Notes: a model not told the origin generated them from the sequence alone. A stretch of DNA of 64,000 nucleotides from an uncultured Verrucomicrobiota bacterium (GCA_903910585.1 CAIWAH010000249.1:1-64000); one strand, 5' to 3'; shown: positions 26,778-36,382, numbered from the stretch's first letter. Numbers and translations are program-made.

Positions 26778-27260
26778 ATGCTTCGGCTGCTTCTCCTTTT
26801 CGCCGTCGTGCTCGGCACCTGCACGACAGTCCTCCCGGCGGATACCACGCCGACGTTCACGATTTCCCTCGAGACCGTGCTAAAGCACGACGACGGCAAG
26901 TTCCTCTGGTTCCACCCCCGCGCCACGGCCGTGCCTGGCGGCGTGCTGCTGACGCTGGGCGGGGTGAGCCAGCCCAGCACCCTGGTCTGGCTGTTCGACA
27001 CGAAGAACCTGCCCGGCGTCGGTGGCTGGTCGTTCACGCACACCAACCTTCACGGCGCCGGCGCGAACTTCCTGTTCCTCGACGGCCATGCCGCCCGTTG
27101 GTCCAGCGCGGTGTATTGGGATCATGCGATCAGTAAGGGCCGCACGAACCTCGCGGAGCTGCGGTGGTTTCCCTGTCCAATCCCGGCCGGCACCGCTCGT
27201 TCGGCGAGGGCAAATCGTTTTCCTGTCGGATTCCTGTCGCCGGCGGCATCTAGGGAGTGA
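26778..27260 (+). CDS. chimeric gene: sialidase-like N-terminus joined to prepilin-type C-terminus
   Basis: Open frame of 160 codons. Residues 1-21 form a signal peptide. Residues about 28-54 (ending WFHPRATAVPG) resemble the start of planctomycete/verrucomicrobial exo-alpha-sialidase-like proteins. From about residue 60 the sequence instead matches the C-terminal part of verrucomicrobial prepilin-like proteins: SQPSTLVWLFDTKNLP, then HTNLHGAGANFLFLDGH with an exact H-X9-DG (His92, Asp102-Gly103), then YWDHAISKGRTN. The last ~25 residues match neither family. It therefore looks like a fusion made by rearrangement near 26940, and may be non-functional. The sigma factor gene begins 5 bases after its stop. 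Confidence 0.55.
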   Translation: MLRLLLLFAVVLGTCTTVLPADTTPTFTISLETVLKHDDGKFLWFHPRATAVPGGVLLTLGGVSQPSTLVWLFDTKNLPGVGGWSFTHTNLHGAGANFLFLDGHAARWSSAVYWDHAISKGRTNLAELRWFPCPIPAGTARSARANRFPVGFLSPAASRE

Positions 27261-27265
27261 ACGTG

Positions 27266-28927
27266 ATGCACGAAAGCGCCACCCAGTTGCGTGAGTTCGC
27301 CGAGACGGGTTCCGAAGCCGCCTTCCGGAACGTGGTGACGGCGCATTTCGATCTCGTCCATGCCACGGCGCTCCGCCGGGTCAATGGCGACCGGCACCTG
27401 GCCCAGGATCTCGCGCAGACGGTGTTCACCGATCTTGCCCGCCAGGCGCGCTCGCTTCCGGCCGACACCGTCCTCGCAGGCTGGCTGTATCGGCATACCT
27501 GCTTCCAGGCCGCCGAAACCATCCGGGCCAACCGCCGCCGGGTTGCCCGCGAGGAAGCCGCCGCTCTCATGCAACTGATCGAACAATCCGGCCACGAAAC
27601 CGACTGGGAGGAAATCGGCCCGCTGCTGGATGATGCCATGAACGAACTCGCCGCCGCTGACCGCGATGCGCTCGTGCTGCGGTTCTTCGAGCGCGGTGAT
27701 TTCCGCCGGGTGGGCGCCGCGCTCGGCGTCAGCGATGACACCGCCCAGAAGCGCGTCAGCCGGGCGCTGGAACGGCTCCGGGCGGGGCTCGCCCGCCGGG
27801 GCATCACCTCCACGGCCGCGGCGCTCGCCGGCGCGATCGGAGCCCACGCGGTGACGCCGGCTCCGGTTGGCTTGGCGGCCCAGGTCGCCGCGACCTCGTT
27901 CGCGGCCGGAACTGCGGTCGTGTCCGCCGGTGGCTTCGCCGCGCTGCTGGCTCACTTTATGGGTCTGACCAAACTCCAAACCGGTGTCGTCTGCGCCGTC
28001 TTGGCGGCGGTGCCGCTGGCCGTGCAGCATCAGGCGGCCGTCGACACGCGCACCACGGTGCGGGAACTCATGGCGGAACTGGGCCGTCTGCAAGGCGACG
28101 CGGCGGCCACGGCCGCGACCAATGCGTCGCTGCGCCGTCAAGCCGACCAGTTTCGCCGCAGCCGCCTGCAGTCGGAACGTGAACGGATCCTGGGCGCGGC
28201 CGTGGTGGCCAGCCGGGGCGGGGCGGATGACGCTCAGCTCTACCATTGGAATGACGCCGAGGAATTTGCCCGGCTGCCCAAGTCCATCCTCACCAATGTC
28301 GCGATCCGGGAATGGGAAAGTGAAGCCAGCGTGGGCAGTGAGCGGGAGGCGGCCGCGCCGATCACGCCGGAGGGAACGCCTTCCGCCCTGCTGATGGAGG
28401 TCCTCGGGCTGGACGCCGGGCAGCAGGCGGCGGTGACCGCCTACTGCGAGCAGTTCTTCCGCGACTATGAAACCCAGGCCCGCGCCCGCAGCCAGTTTGT
28501 AACGGAGATTCCGGCGGGCGTTTCCACCGGCCACATCCGGCCCCAGCCCGACCTGCACCTGCGCGTCACTGCCGCGCTCGCGCCGGAGGAATCCGCCGCC
28601 CTGCGGGCCGCGTTTCGCGCCGGCCTGGAAGATCGGATGGGCGCTGGGCCGACGGCGGCCTTCTGGGAACAGGTGGGCGACGTCTTCGGGAAACGGTGCG
28701 ACGAGTTTGGCGCCTTTGCCCGGCTCTTCGGGGTCCGTCGCGACGTGGGCACAGGGGACCGGCCCGAGGATCAGTGGATTCTGATTCGCATGCGTCACCA
28801 GCTGGGTGCGTGGCGCTGGGACGGTGAAGTGCCAGGCTCCCGCGCCGGCCGCCCCGAATTCATCGCCGAACTGGCCGCCGGTCCGGCCGTTCGCCTCGGC
28901 ACCAACTCCATCCCCGTCCAGCCATGA
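27266..28927 (+). CDS. ECF-type sigma factor with membrane segment and C-terminal extracytoplasmic region
   Basis: Protein of 553 residues. Sigma region 2 lies at about 10-80 (HATALRRVNGDRHLAQDLAQTVF) and region 4 at about 125-178 (DALVLRFFERGDFRRVGAALGVSDDTAQKRVSRALERLR). An Ala-rich stretch and a hydrophobic segment (about 236-254) follow, then a coiled coil (TVRELMAELGRLQGD onward) and a ~220-residue domain. Such membrane-tethered sigma factors occur in Verrucomicrobia. I chose the ATG at 27266, 8 bases after AGGGAG; a GTG three codons earlier is possible. The stop overlaps the next gene's start (ATGA). Confidence 0.85.
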   Translation: MHESATQLREFAETGSEAAFRNVVTAHFDLVHATALRRVNGDRHLAQDLAQTVFTDLARQARSLPADTVLAGWLYRHTCFQAAETIRANRRRVAREEAAALMQLIEQSGHETDWEEIGPLLDDAMNELAAADRDALVLRFFERGDFRRVGAALGVSDDTAQKRVSRALERLRAGLARRGITSTAAALAGAIGAHAVTPAPVGLAAQVAATSFAAGTAVVSAGGFAALLAHFMGLTKLQTGVVCAVLAAVPLAVQHQAAVDTRTTVRELMAELGRLQGDAAATAATNASLRRQADQFRRSRLQSERERILGAAVVASRGGADDAQLYHWNDAEEFARLPKSILTNVAIREWESEASVGSEREAAAPITPEGTPSALLMEVLGLDAGQQAAVTAYCEQFFRDYETQARARSQFVTEIPAGVSTGHIRPQPDLHLRVTAALAPEESAALRAAFRAGLEDRMGAGPTAAFWEQVGDVFGKRCDEFGAFARLFGVRRDVGTGDRPEDQWILIRMRHQLGAWRWDGEVPGSRAGRPEFIAELAAGPAVRLGTNSIPVQP

Positions 28928-29793
28928 ATCGCATCCTGTTCGTCAGCCTCGTGCTCGGCACGGCCACGGTCGTGTGGATGAACCGCCAAACCGGACTCCG
29001 TCAGCAACGCCTGGTGGTCCGGGCCCTGCATGCCGAAATTGAAGCCCTGCGGCAAAGCACCGCGGAGGAAGCCGGCCAGACGGCGGAGCTGACCGTGGCG
29101 GTGGCTCACGCGAAAACGGAACGCGACCGGGTGCGGGATGAGCTGCGGACGCCGGTGGTCGAACCGACCCCCCAGGTGCTGCCCGGTCCCTTGGTGGAAG
29201 GGCGCTTCCCGGCGCAGCGGCCCTACTTCTATGTCGCCAAGAAGCAGCTTGCGAACTTTGAGGTGGAGCTGTTCGAGCAGGACCAACTGACGGCCGAGGC
29301 GGCAGTTGTGTTTGGGCTGAGCGACGGCGAGCGGATCGCCGTGAACGAGGCCTTCGAACTGCTGTGGGATCGCATTGCGGCGGTGGAGGCGGCGAAGGTG
29401 GAGCGTTTTGAACCGCCCCGGCCGGTGCCGGTTCCGGGCGACACCAACCGTGTCATTATTGCGCGGTTGCCCGAGCTGCGCGCCGACTTGGAACCCCTGG
29501 CCAGTCAGTTCGAGGATGCGGTCCGCATCATCCTGGGCGCCCAGCGGGCGGAACTGTTCCTGGGCCACGCGCGGGCCTTTTTCGAAACCGAACTGCATGG
29601 CCTCGGCTCCGTGGCCCGCAGCTACGCCGTAAGCCGCTGGCCCGGCGGCAGCGAGACGCTGCAGGTTCACTACGAACGCGGGGATTCGGTGTGGCTGGCG
29701 GCCAACAACTGGTCGCTGCCCGAGGCATACGGACAGCGCCAGTTCCGACACCTGTTCCCCGAACGGGTGCCGGCGGAAGCGGAACCCCAATGA
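28924..29793 (+). CDS. membrane-anchored partner of the sigma factor, unknown
   Basis: Protein of 289 residues with an N-terminal membrane segment (about 4-20), a coiled coil rich in Glu/Arg/Leu (about 25-80), and a soluble domain of ~200 residues. The layout (membrane segment, coil, domain with FGLSDGERIAVNEAFE) parallels the C-terminal part of the preceding sigma factor (there LGLDAGQQAAVTAYCE), suggesting related domains. The ATG overlaps the sigma factor stop codon, so translation is coupled. It is a natural candidate for regulating or assembling with the sigma factor in the membrane; this is inference. Confidence 0.75.
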   Translation: MNRILFVSLVLGTATVVWMNRQTGLRQQRLVVRALHAEIEALRQSTAEEAGQTAELTVAVAHAKTERDRVRDELRTPVVEPTPQVLPGPLVEGRFPAQRPYFYVAKKQLANFEVELFEQDQLTAEAAVVFGLSDGERIAVNEAFELLWDRIAAVEAAKVERFEPPRPVPVPGDTNRVIIARLPELRADLEPLASQFEDAVRIILGAQRAELFLGHARAFFETELHGLGSVARSYAVSRWPGGSETLQVHYERGDSVWLAANNWSLPEAYGQRQFRHLFPERVPAEAEPQ

Positions 29794-29803
29794 CGGTGGG
29801 TGG

Positions 29804-29924
29804 CTATTCCAGAGTCAGCTGCCGATTATCCGCCGCCGTCTTGCAGAGCCCCACGAAGGTCTCCTCCGCCAAGGTCAGCCGCCGCCCGCGCCAATGCAGG
29901 ATGCCCCAGTCGCGCTTGAGCTTG
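29804..29924 (-). pseudogene. 3' remnant of a LysR-like regulator gene
   Basis: On the minus strand the last ~40 codons before a TAG at 29804-29806 read LKRDWGILHWRGRRLTLAEE, then TFVGLCKTAADNRQ. This resembles the C-terminal end of a LysR-type substrate-binding domain (G-I-x-x-R-G-R-x-L-T-x-A). The reading stops making sense exactly at the border of the duplicated block at 29925, so it looks like a truncated remnant. The LysR assignment is from pattern memory on a short segment. Confidence 0.4.
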
Positions 29925-30101
29925 CGCCGGCCGGAGCGGGTTCCGTGTCGCCGGACAGCGGCCCTTACCCGGTGGGCCTGGAATTCGCCCTGGTCGCCAC
30001 CCCGGCCCCTTACTTTACGTTTGCCGGTTGGCGCGGGGACCTCGTTGCGACCGAAAACCCCGTCCTCATTTCCCTGACCGGCGACCGCATGGTGGAGGCC
30101 G
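29925..30101 (+). repeat. 177-bp direct repeat, copy 1 (InlB-type repeat coding)
   Basis: Nearly identical to 33829-34005, with five differences that I can count. It encodes part of a bacterial InlB_B-type repeat (AGSVSPDSGPYPVGLEF, then FTFAGWRGDLVATENPV). In this copy the Tyr codon TAC (29966-29968) is intact, whereas copy 2 has TAA. It sits between an antisense LysR-like remnant and a sialidase-like 3' end, not in a complete gene of its own. Confidence 0.9.
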
Positions 30102-30271
30102 AGTTGGGCAACTTCGGTGCCGCCGCGGTGAGTGCGGACGAATCCTGGGTCACGGTTTCCGAAGGGATGTTCATGAAGGATTGCAGGGCCCGCGGGGCGG
30201 AAGGCGCGACCTTCGTGACCCGGATCAAATGGTCGAAACCGAACCGGCTGTTCCAGGCGCCCTCACCGTGA
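30102..30271 (+). pseudogene. 3' fragment of a sialidase-like gene
   Basis: In frame with copy 1 of the repeat, the reading continues GNFGAAAVSADESWVTVSEG, then ARGAEGATFVTRIKWSKPN, ending in TGA at 30269. This resembles the C-terminal end of planctomycete/verrucomicrobial exo-alpha-sialidase-like proteins. A sialidase-like 5' end lies 3.1 kb upstream on the same strand at 26778. No catalytic part is present between them. The family call rests on short segments. Confidence 0.4.
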
Positions 30272-30434
30272 ACGCCCGCGTCCAACTCCGGAGGGTGCCC
30301 GGCCCCCAGCGCACGGAAGCGGGCGGCAAGCGGAGGGGATTATTCCCCAGCCCTTGCAGTCCGGCCGCCGTTTCCCGCGACTTTCAGACCCCTTGGCGCC
30401 GGCCACACTTCTGCTGACTCTGCCCGCACGACCG

Positions 30435-33400
30435 ATGGATTTGTTCACCTCCACGTCATGCCGATTCCGGTGGGCCGCCCTGTGCGCGGCGGCATTGGCC
30501 TTTCTCCCGGTCCGCGCCCAGGAAGCCTTCCGCCCGGTCCGGCAGTTCCCGCCCGGCGCACTGCGGGGGATCGCCGATCTTCCCGACGGGCCGTTTCGCC
30601 GGCAGCTGGAGCGCCTGCCGGCCTCCGGACGCCAACGGGCCGTCGAATGGCTGCGAAGCTTCCACTTCGGCGAACATGACCTCGGCACGCTGCAGCACGA
30701 CTCCAGCGGCGGAATCTTCTACGTGGATCCGGCTCCGCCGCCGGTCGCGTCGACGGCGGAGACGGAACTGCCGGAAGTCGCCGGTGCCGCCGTTGCGGTC
30801 AGCCCCTTCCCCGCCGGCCTCGTTTTCCACAGCCGCCCGGGTGCGCCCAATGTCATCTTCCTCAACTTCGCCGGCGAAACGGTGACCGGCACCGAATGGA
30901 ACACCTCGCTGGGGCGAACCTCGGTTCCGGCCACCGCGTTCAGCGTTGATGCCGACCTGACGACCTTCAGCGATTCCGAGCAGCTCGCGATCCGGCGGGT
31001 CTGGGAACGGGTCGCCGAGGACTACGCGCCGTTCAACGTGGACGTCACCACCGAACGCCCGGCCAGCTTTGGCGCCCGCACCGCCCAAGCGCTGATCACC
31101 CGCCACACGGATGCCAATGGGGCGCTCAACCCGTCCTCCACCGCCGGTGGCGTCGCCTACGTGAACGTGTTTGGCACGACTTCCTACTCCCGCTACCGGC
31201 CGGCCTGGATCTACCATGACAACCTCAGCAATGAGGAATCGTTCATCGCAGAGGCGGTGGCCCACGAGGTCGGCCACAACCTGGGGCTCAGCCACGACGG
31301 CACGACCGCCGGCGCCGACTATTACAACGGACACGGCGCCGGCGAAACGTCGTGGGGACCGCTCATGGGCACCGGCTACAACCGCAATGTGAGCCAGTGG
31401 AGCAAGGGCGAATACTACCAGGCCAACAACCAGCAGGACGACCTGTCGCTCATCGCCGGCAAGCTCACTTACCGCACCGACGACCACGGCAACACGACGG
31501 CCGCCGCCACCACGCTGGTCCTGTCCGGCGGCACCAACGTCGTCGCCACGACCCCGGCCAACGATCCCGCCAATCTGAACCCCGACAACAAGGGCGTGAT
31601 CGAGCGGGCCACCGATCTGGACACCTTCGCCTTTGTCACCGGCCCCGGGCCCGTGAGGTTCACGGTCACTCCGTGGATCGTTCCTTCCGGACGCACGCGG
31701 GGCGGAAATCTGGACGTGCAACTGCAGTTGCTGGATTCCGCGGGAACCGTCCTGCAAACGGTCCAGCCCGCCGACCAGACCGGCGCCGTGCTGGCCACCA
31801 ACCTCGCGGCCGGCCGCTACTTCCTGCAGGTCCGCAACGCCGCGGCCGGAAGCCCGCTGGGCACCAGTCCGACCGGCTACACCGGCTACGGAAGCCTCGG
31901 CCAGTATTTTCTCGATGGCTTCGTGAGCGCGCCCGACGGCGTGGTGGTCGCGCCGGTCGCTGCGCTCACCGCGACCGATCTTTCTTCCACCGGCGTGGGC
32001 GCGTTTTCGTTCACGGTGACCTACAGCGACGACTTCGCCGTGAAGGCGACCACGCTTGACGGCAACGATGTCCGGATTACCGGCCCGAACGGGTTCGATC
32101 GCCTCGCCCGGCTCACCGGCGTCAGCCCGAGCGGAGACGGCACGCCGCTCACGGCGACCTACGCGGTGGACGCTCCCAACGGGATTGCCTGGTTGCCGGC
32201 CGACAACGGGACCTACGGAATCCGGCTCGAAGCCGGCCAGGTCAGCGACACGTTGGGGACCTTCGCGGCGGCCGGCTCGCTGGGCACTTTCCGGGTCGCC
32301 GTGCCCACGGCGATCTTCGCCGCCAGCATGGACAGCAATCCCGGCTGGACGCTGGAAGGTGACTGGGCCTGGGGCGCTCCGTCTTACGGCGCCTCGGGAC
32401 CGGCCGGAGGGTTCACCGGCGCCACCATCCTCGGCTACAATCTCGGCGGCAACTATCCCAACCGTCTGACGACCCGCTACGCGACCACGCCGCCGATCAA
32501 CACGGCCGGCAGCACCAGCCTGACCCTGCATTTCCGGCGCTGGCTGCGGCTGCAGAATGGCGATACCGCCCTCGTCGAGGTGTCCACCAACGGCACGTCG
32601 TGGACCCGACTGTGGACCGGTTCCCGGCGGATCGCCGACACCTCGTGGCAGGAGGTCCAATACCCGTTGCCCGCGGGCTTCGCCGGCAGCGCCACCGTCC
32701 GGTTCCGCTGGGGCATGGGCTCCAACAATTCCCAAAATGACCTCGGCTGGAATCTGGACGACGTGCAACTGCTGGGCGACGGCACGCTCGACACCTTTGC
32801 CCCGGTCGCGTCCCTGAGCGTGGCCCCGCTCACCGTGGGCGGTTCGCCGAGCCACCCCTGCTCCGTCACCTACACCGACGCCACGGCCGTGCGGCTGAGT
32901 TCCCTGGATGCCGCGGATCTGGCCGTGACCGGGCCGAACGGCTTGGTCGGCACGGTGGAATTCATCGGCGCCGATCTGCCCGCGGACGGCACCCCGATCA
33001 CTGCCACCTACTCGATCACCGCTCCCGGAGGCACCTGGGACGCCGCCGACAACGGGACCTACGAAATCCAGCTCGCGGAAGACGAGGTGACCGACGCCGG
33101 CAACAACGGCGTCAGCGCGACGCCCCTCGGCAGCTTCGCGGTGAACATCCCGTCCAGCACCCTGGCGCTGGTCGTCGAACCGGTCGCGCTCGATGTGCCG
33201 GAGGGCGGCGAAGGCTCCTTCACGGTGCGCCTTTCGGAAATGCCGTCCACCACGGTGACGGTTTCCGTCCAACGCCAGAGCGGCGACGAATCGGTGACCG
33301 TGAAATCCGGCGCCACCCTCAGCTTCAGCCGGAACACCTGGAACACCCCGGCCAAGGTCACGCTCAGCGCCACCGCGGACGCCGATGAAACGGTGAGTTC

Positions 33401-34397
33401 CGCCGTGTTCGACGTCCGGTCGGCCGGTCTGGCAACGGTCACGGTGATCGCCAACAAGGTGGACTGGCCGACCGGCCAGCTCGACGTCGTTCGACCGGAC
33501 CCGATTGAATCCGCCGGTCCGGTGGGTGGACCGTTCACGCCGGGCCAATGGAGCGTCAGCCTCACCAATTCGGGCGGGAGTTCGCTCGTCTGGTCGGTCA
33601 GCGCGGATGTAGCTTGGCTCGCCTGGTCCGCGGCCACGGGAACCTTGGCACCCACGGGTGAAACCAAGCTCACGCTCGTCCTGACCCCGGCCGCCGCCGC
33701 ACTGCCTCCCGGCACCCATTTCGCCACGGTGGGTTTCACGAATCTGTCCACGGGCCGCGGAGACACGGCTTATCAGGTCACCCTTTTGGTTCGGGCGGAA
33801 TCGACGGCCCACCTCACCGTAAAGGTCACGCCGGCCGGAGCGGGTTCCGTGTCGCCGGACAGCGGTCCTTAACCGGTGGGCCTGGAATTCGCCCTGGTCG
33901 CCACCCCGGCCCCTTACTTCACGTTTGCCGGTTGGCGCGGGGACCTCGTTGCGACCGAAAACCCCGTCCTCATTTCCCTGACCGGCGACCGCACGGTCGA
34001 GGCCGTGTTCGCCGAGCAACTGACCGTCAATCAGCCCACGCCGCTGCGCTGGCTGGCCGCCTACGGCATCACGAACGACGTGGAGACCGCCGTTCTCGAA
34101 GTCGGCGCCAACGGCCTGCCCCGCTGGCAGTCCTACGTCGCGGGTCTCAATCCGAATGATCCCGCCAGCCGGCTGCGGCTGGAGCTGCGGCCCGCGGCCG
34201 ACCTGGGCACGCTGAATCTCCGCTGGGACACGGTCACCAACCGCGTTTACAGCCTGTGGCAGTCGCCCGAGGCAGGCGCCGGGTTCATTCCGATCCCTGA
34301 CGCCCAGACGCTGCCGGCAACCGTGCGCGAATACCAACTCTCGCCCGGCGCGGCCAGCGACGGCCAGTTCTACCAACTCCGGGTTGAACTCCCCTAG
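30435..34397 (+). pseudogene. secreted zinc metalloprotease gene interrupted by an in-frame TAA at 33870
   Basis: Reads 1145 codons from the ATG at 30435, stops at TAA (33870-33872), and continues open in the same frame for 174 more codons to the stop at 34395. A signal peptide (ending FLPVRAQ) comes first. The zincin motif HEVGHNLGLSH occupies 277-287 (His277, His281, His287). After it come a PPC-like segment, two related beta modules (near 510-620 and 790-900), a Calx-beta-like segment, a BACON-like segment (NSGGSSLVWSVSADVAWL) and an InlB-type repeat in which the stop falls. The part after the stop holds the rest of the repeat and the C-terminal module (QFYQLRVELP) seen in other secreted proteins here. 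Copy 1 of the repeat has Tyr at the stop position. Confidence 0.8.
33829..34005 (+). repeat. 177-bp direct repeat, copy 2, containing the TAA stop
   Basis: Counterpart of 29925-30101, 3904 bases away in the same orientation. The key difference is TAC in copy 1 versus TAA at 33870-33872 here; the others include a silent GGC/GGT, TTT/TTC, ATG/ACG and GTG/GTC. Here the block lies in its natural context inside the large metalloprotease gene. Confidence 0.9.
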
Positions 34398-34421
34398 CCC
34401 GCCCCGCGGCGATGGCGATGG

Positions 34422-35453
34422 CTAGAAGTCCCGACGCCGCAGCCGGTCGAGGTGTTCGAGCCCGCTCATGATCGTGTTGGCCGGCAGGCCGAAGTCGATC
34501 AGGCAGGCGATCTCGTCCACCCCGATGGCCGCCACCGCCTCGACCATTTTGGCGCAGGACGCCACGGAACCCATCAGGCCGGTCTTCTGGTAGTAACGCT
34601 CGAAGGCGTATTCGAGCATGTCGTTCTTCTTCCGTTCGGGCATGTCCTTCAGCCGCGCGTCGCCGATCTGCCAGAGGTCCGCGCTGCTTTCGAGGTAACG
34701 CTTGAAGGGCTCCCGCACGGTCTGTTTCACCGCCGCCTCCTCTTCGCCGACATACGTGTGGAGCATCAGGGTCACCTTGCCCGGCCCCGCATGCCCGACG
34801 CGTTCGCGGGCGGCCCGGTAGGCGGCGATCTTCGGCCCGAGCTCCTCGACCTTCTGGAAGAGCAGCGCCGTGAGCGCGTTGAAGCCCCATTCGCCCGTTT
34901 CACCGAACCGTTCCGCCCCGCCCGAGCAGGTGAACCAGATGTTCAGCTCCGGCTGCACCGGGAGCGGATGCACCGTCACCTCGGTCCGTTCGCCGTTGCC
35001 GTTCGTGACCGGAAACGGCTGCCCCGACCACATCCGGCGCACGTCCGCGACGCCCTCCAGGGTGATGCGCTTGCGTTCCGCGTAGTGCTGCGGCGCGAGC
35101 GCGAAATCGTTCGGGTTCCAGCCAATGGCGAACGACAGGTCCACCCGGCCGTTCGACAGGTTGTCCACCACCGCCCACTCCTCCGCCACGCGGATGGGAT
35201 GGTGCAGCGGCATCACCACGCTGCCGGCGCGGATGCGGATGCGCTTCGTGGACTCCGCGAGCACGACGCCGGCAAGCGCGGGGTTCGGGAACAGCCCGCC
35301 GAACGCATGGAAGTGCCGCTCGGGAATCCAGACCGCCTCGAAGCCGCGGTCATCGGCGAACTTCGTGGACGCACGGAACAGCTCGAACTTGCCGCGCTCA
35401 AACTCGGCGGACTGGCTGGCGAAAAACAGGAGACTGAAGGACGGCCATTTCAT
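34422..35453 (-). CDS. LLM-class FMN-dependent monooxygenase (MupA/Atu3671-like)
   Basis: Protein of 343 residues, bacterial-luciferase-like barrel. It opens SLLFFASQSAEFERGKFELF, then FADDRGFEAVWIPERHFHAFGGLFPNP, SFAIGWNPNDFALAP and the C-terminal VDEIACLIDFGLPANTIM. These match the luciferase-like subfamily usually found beside or within nonribosomal peptide/polyketide synthases. No synthase is present here; the nearest carrier protein is a stand-alone ACP 2 kb away on the same strand. The substrate is unknown, and the oxygenase role is inferred from the family. Confidence 0.87.
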   Translation of the reverse strand: MKWPSFSLLFFASQSAEFERGKFELFRASTKFADDRGFEAVWIPERHFHAFGGLFPNPALAGVVLAESTKRIRIRAGSVVMPLHHPIRVAEEWAVVDNLSNGRVDLSFAIGWNPNDFALAPQHYAERKRITLEGVADVRRMWSGQPFPVTNGNGERTEVTVHPLPVQPELNIWFTCSGGAERFGETGEWGFNALTALLFQKVEELGPKIAAYRAARERVGHAGPGKVTLMLHTYVGEEEAAVKQTVREPFKRYLESSADLWQIGDARLKDMPERKKNDMLEYAFERYYQKTGLMGSVASCAKMVEAVAAIGVDEIACLIDFGLPANTIMSGLEHLDRLRRRDF

Positions 35454-35584
35454 CGCGATGCGGCGACTGTGAAGCCGGGCGTCGGAAGTTGAAGCCCGGA
35501 AACTGGCATTTCCCGCCCGTCCGACCGGCAGTGGGTCTCTCGCCGGACTCGACCCGCTGGCATTGCCATTGCTTGGGTGACGGC

Positions 35585-36358
35585 ATGCACACCTCGAACT
35601 CCCGGCGCACGCTGGCCTTCACCGCCACCGAACTGCTGGTGGTGATCGTCTGCGTGGCGGTGGTGTTTTTCTTTCTCCTGCTCCCGGCCGAACCAACGGG
35701 CAAGGCGAAGGCGACCCGCATCAACTGCGTCAACAACCTGAAAAACATCGGCCTCGCGTGGCGGATCTACGCGACGGACAGCGAAGCCTCATATCCTTGG
35801 TCGCGCTCGGGAACTAACCTTCCGCCCTGCGTGCCCACCAACTTCGTCTCTGTGCCGGGAGCCCCTTTGTCACCCGCCCAAGGCGTCGCCGCGATTTTCG
35901 GCCTAATCACCAATGAGCTTTCCACGCCGAAGATTCTCCAATGCCCGAGCGACACGAAGCGCTTGCAACTGAAGACCAACTCCTTCGGCCTCCTGCTCGC
36001 CCCCGCCCAAATCGCGGTTCGTGACCGGACTATCAGCTACTTCATCGGCACCAGCGCCCGTGAAGAAGCCCCGCAGTCCATCATGGGCGGCGACCGCAAT
36101 CTTGCCGGCGGCCCCTTCAGCTCGGATACCAACACCCCGCCGTCGCAGGTCGCGCTGCGTATCCCGCTTACCGTTGCCACCAACATCGCCGCCCTGAAAT
36201 CAGCGGGTTGGACCAAGGACATCCATCAGCACGCCGGCAATCTGCTCCTCGGCGACGGCAGCGTGCAGCAGGTCACCTCGGGGCGCATGCGGGAACAGTT
36301 TCGGGACGCCGCCCTGACCACCGATTCCGATCTCGATTTCGTGTGGCCCGCGAACTGA
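35585..36358 (+). CDS. prepilin-like protein with H-x-DG type C-terminus
   Basis: Protein of 257 residues. The N-terminus is a type IV pilin-like signal: short basic leader, then AFTATELLVVIVCVAVVFFF, with Ala instead of Gly before the Phe and Glu at +5. Next is the verrucomicrobial INCVNNLKNIGLAWRIYATD segment, a middle part with ILQCPSDTKR, and a C-terminal HAGNLLLGDGSVQQV. Such pseudopilins occur in large numbers in Verrucomicrobia; their role is not settled. The start is the ATG at 35585. Confidence 0.85.
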   Translation: MHTSNSRRTLAFTATELLVVIVCVAVVFFFLLLPAEPTGKAKATRINCVNNLKNIGLAWRIYATDSEASYPWSRSGTNLPPCVPTNFVSVPGAPLSPAQGVAAIFGLITNELSTPKILQCPSDTKRLQLKTNSFGLLLAPAQIAVRDRTISYFIGTSAREEAPQSIMGGDRNLAGGPFSSDTNTPPSQVALRIPLTVATNIAALKSAGWTKDIHQHAGNLLLGDGSVQQVTSGRMREQFRDAALTTDSDLDFVWPAN

Positions 36359-36382
36359 CCCGAAACGATGGCGTGGGCCGGA

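Noticed and set aside
30456..34376. 1306-codon open frame antisense to the metalloprotease gene.
   Set aside because: Composition (Gly/Arg/Gln/Val-rich, no motifs) is that of an antisense shadow in GC-rich DNA; the plus strand has clear domains.
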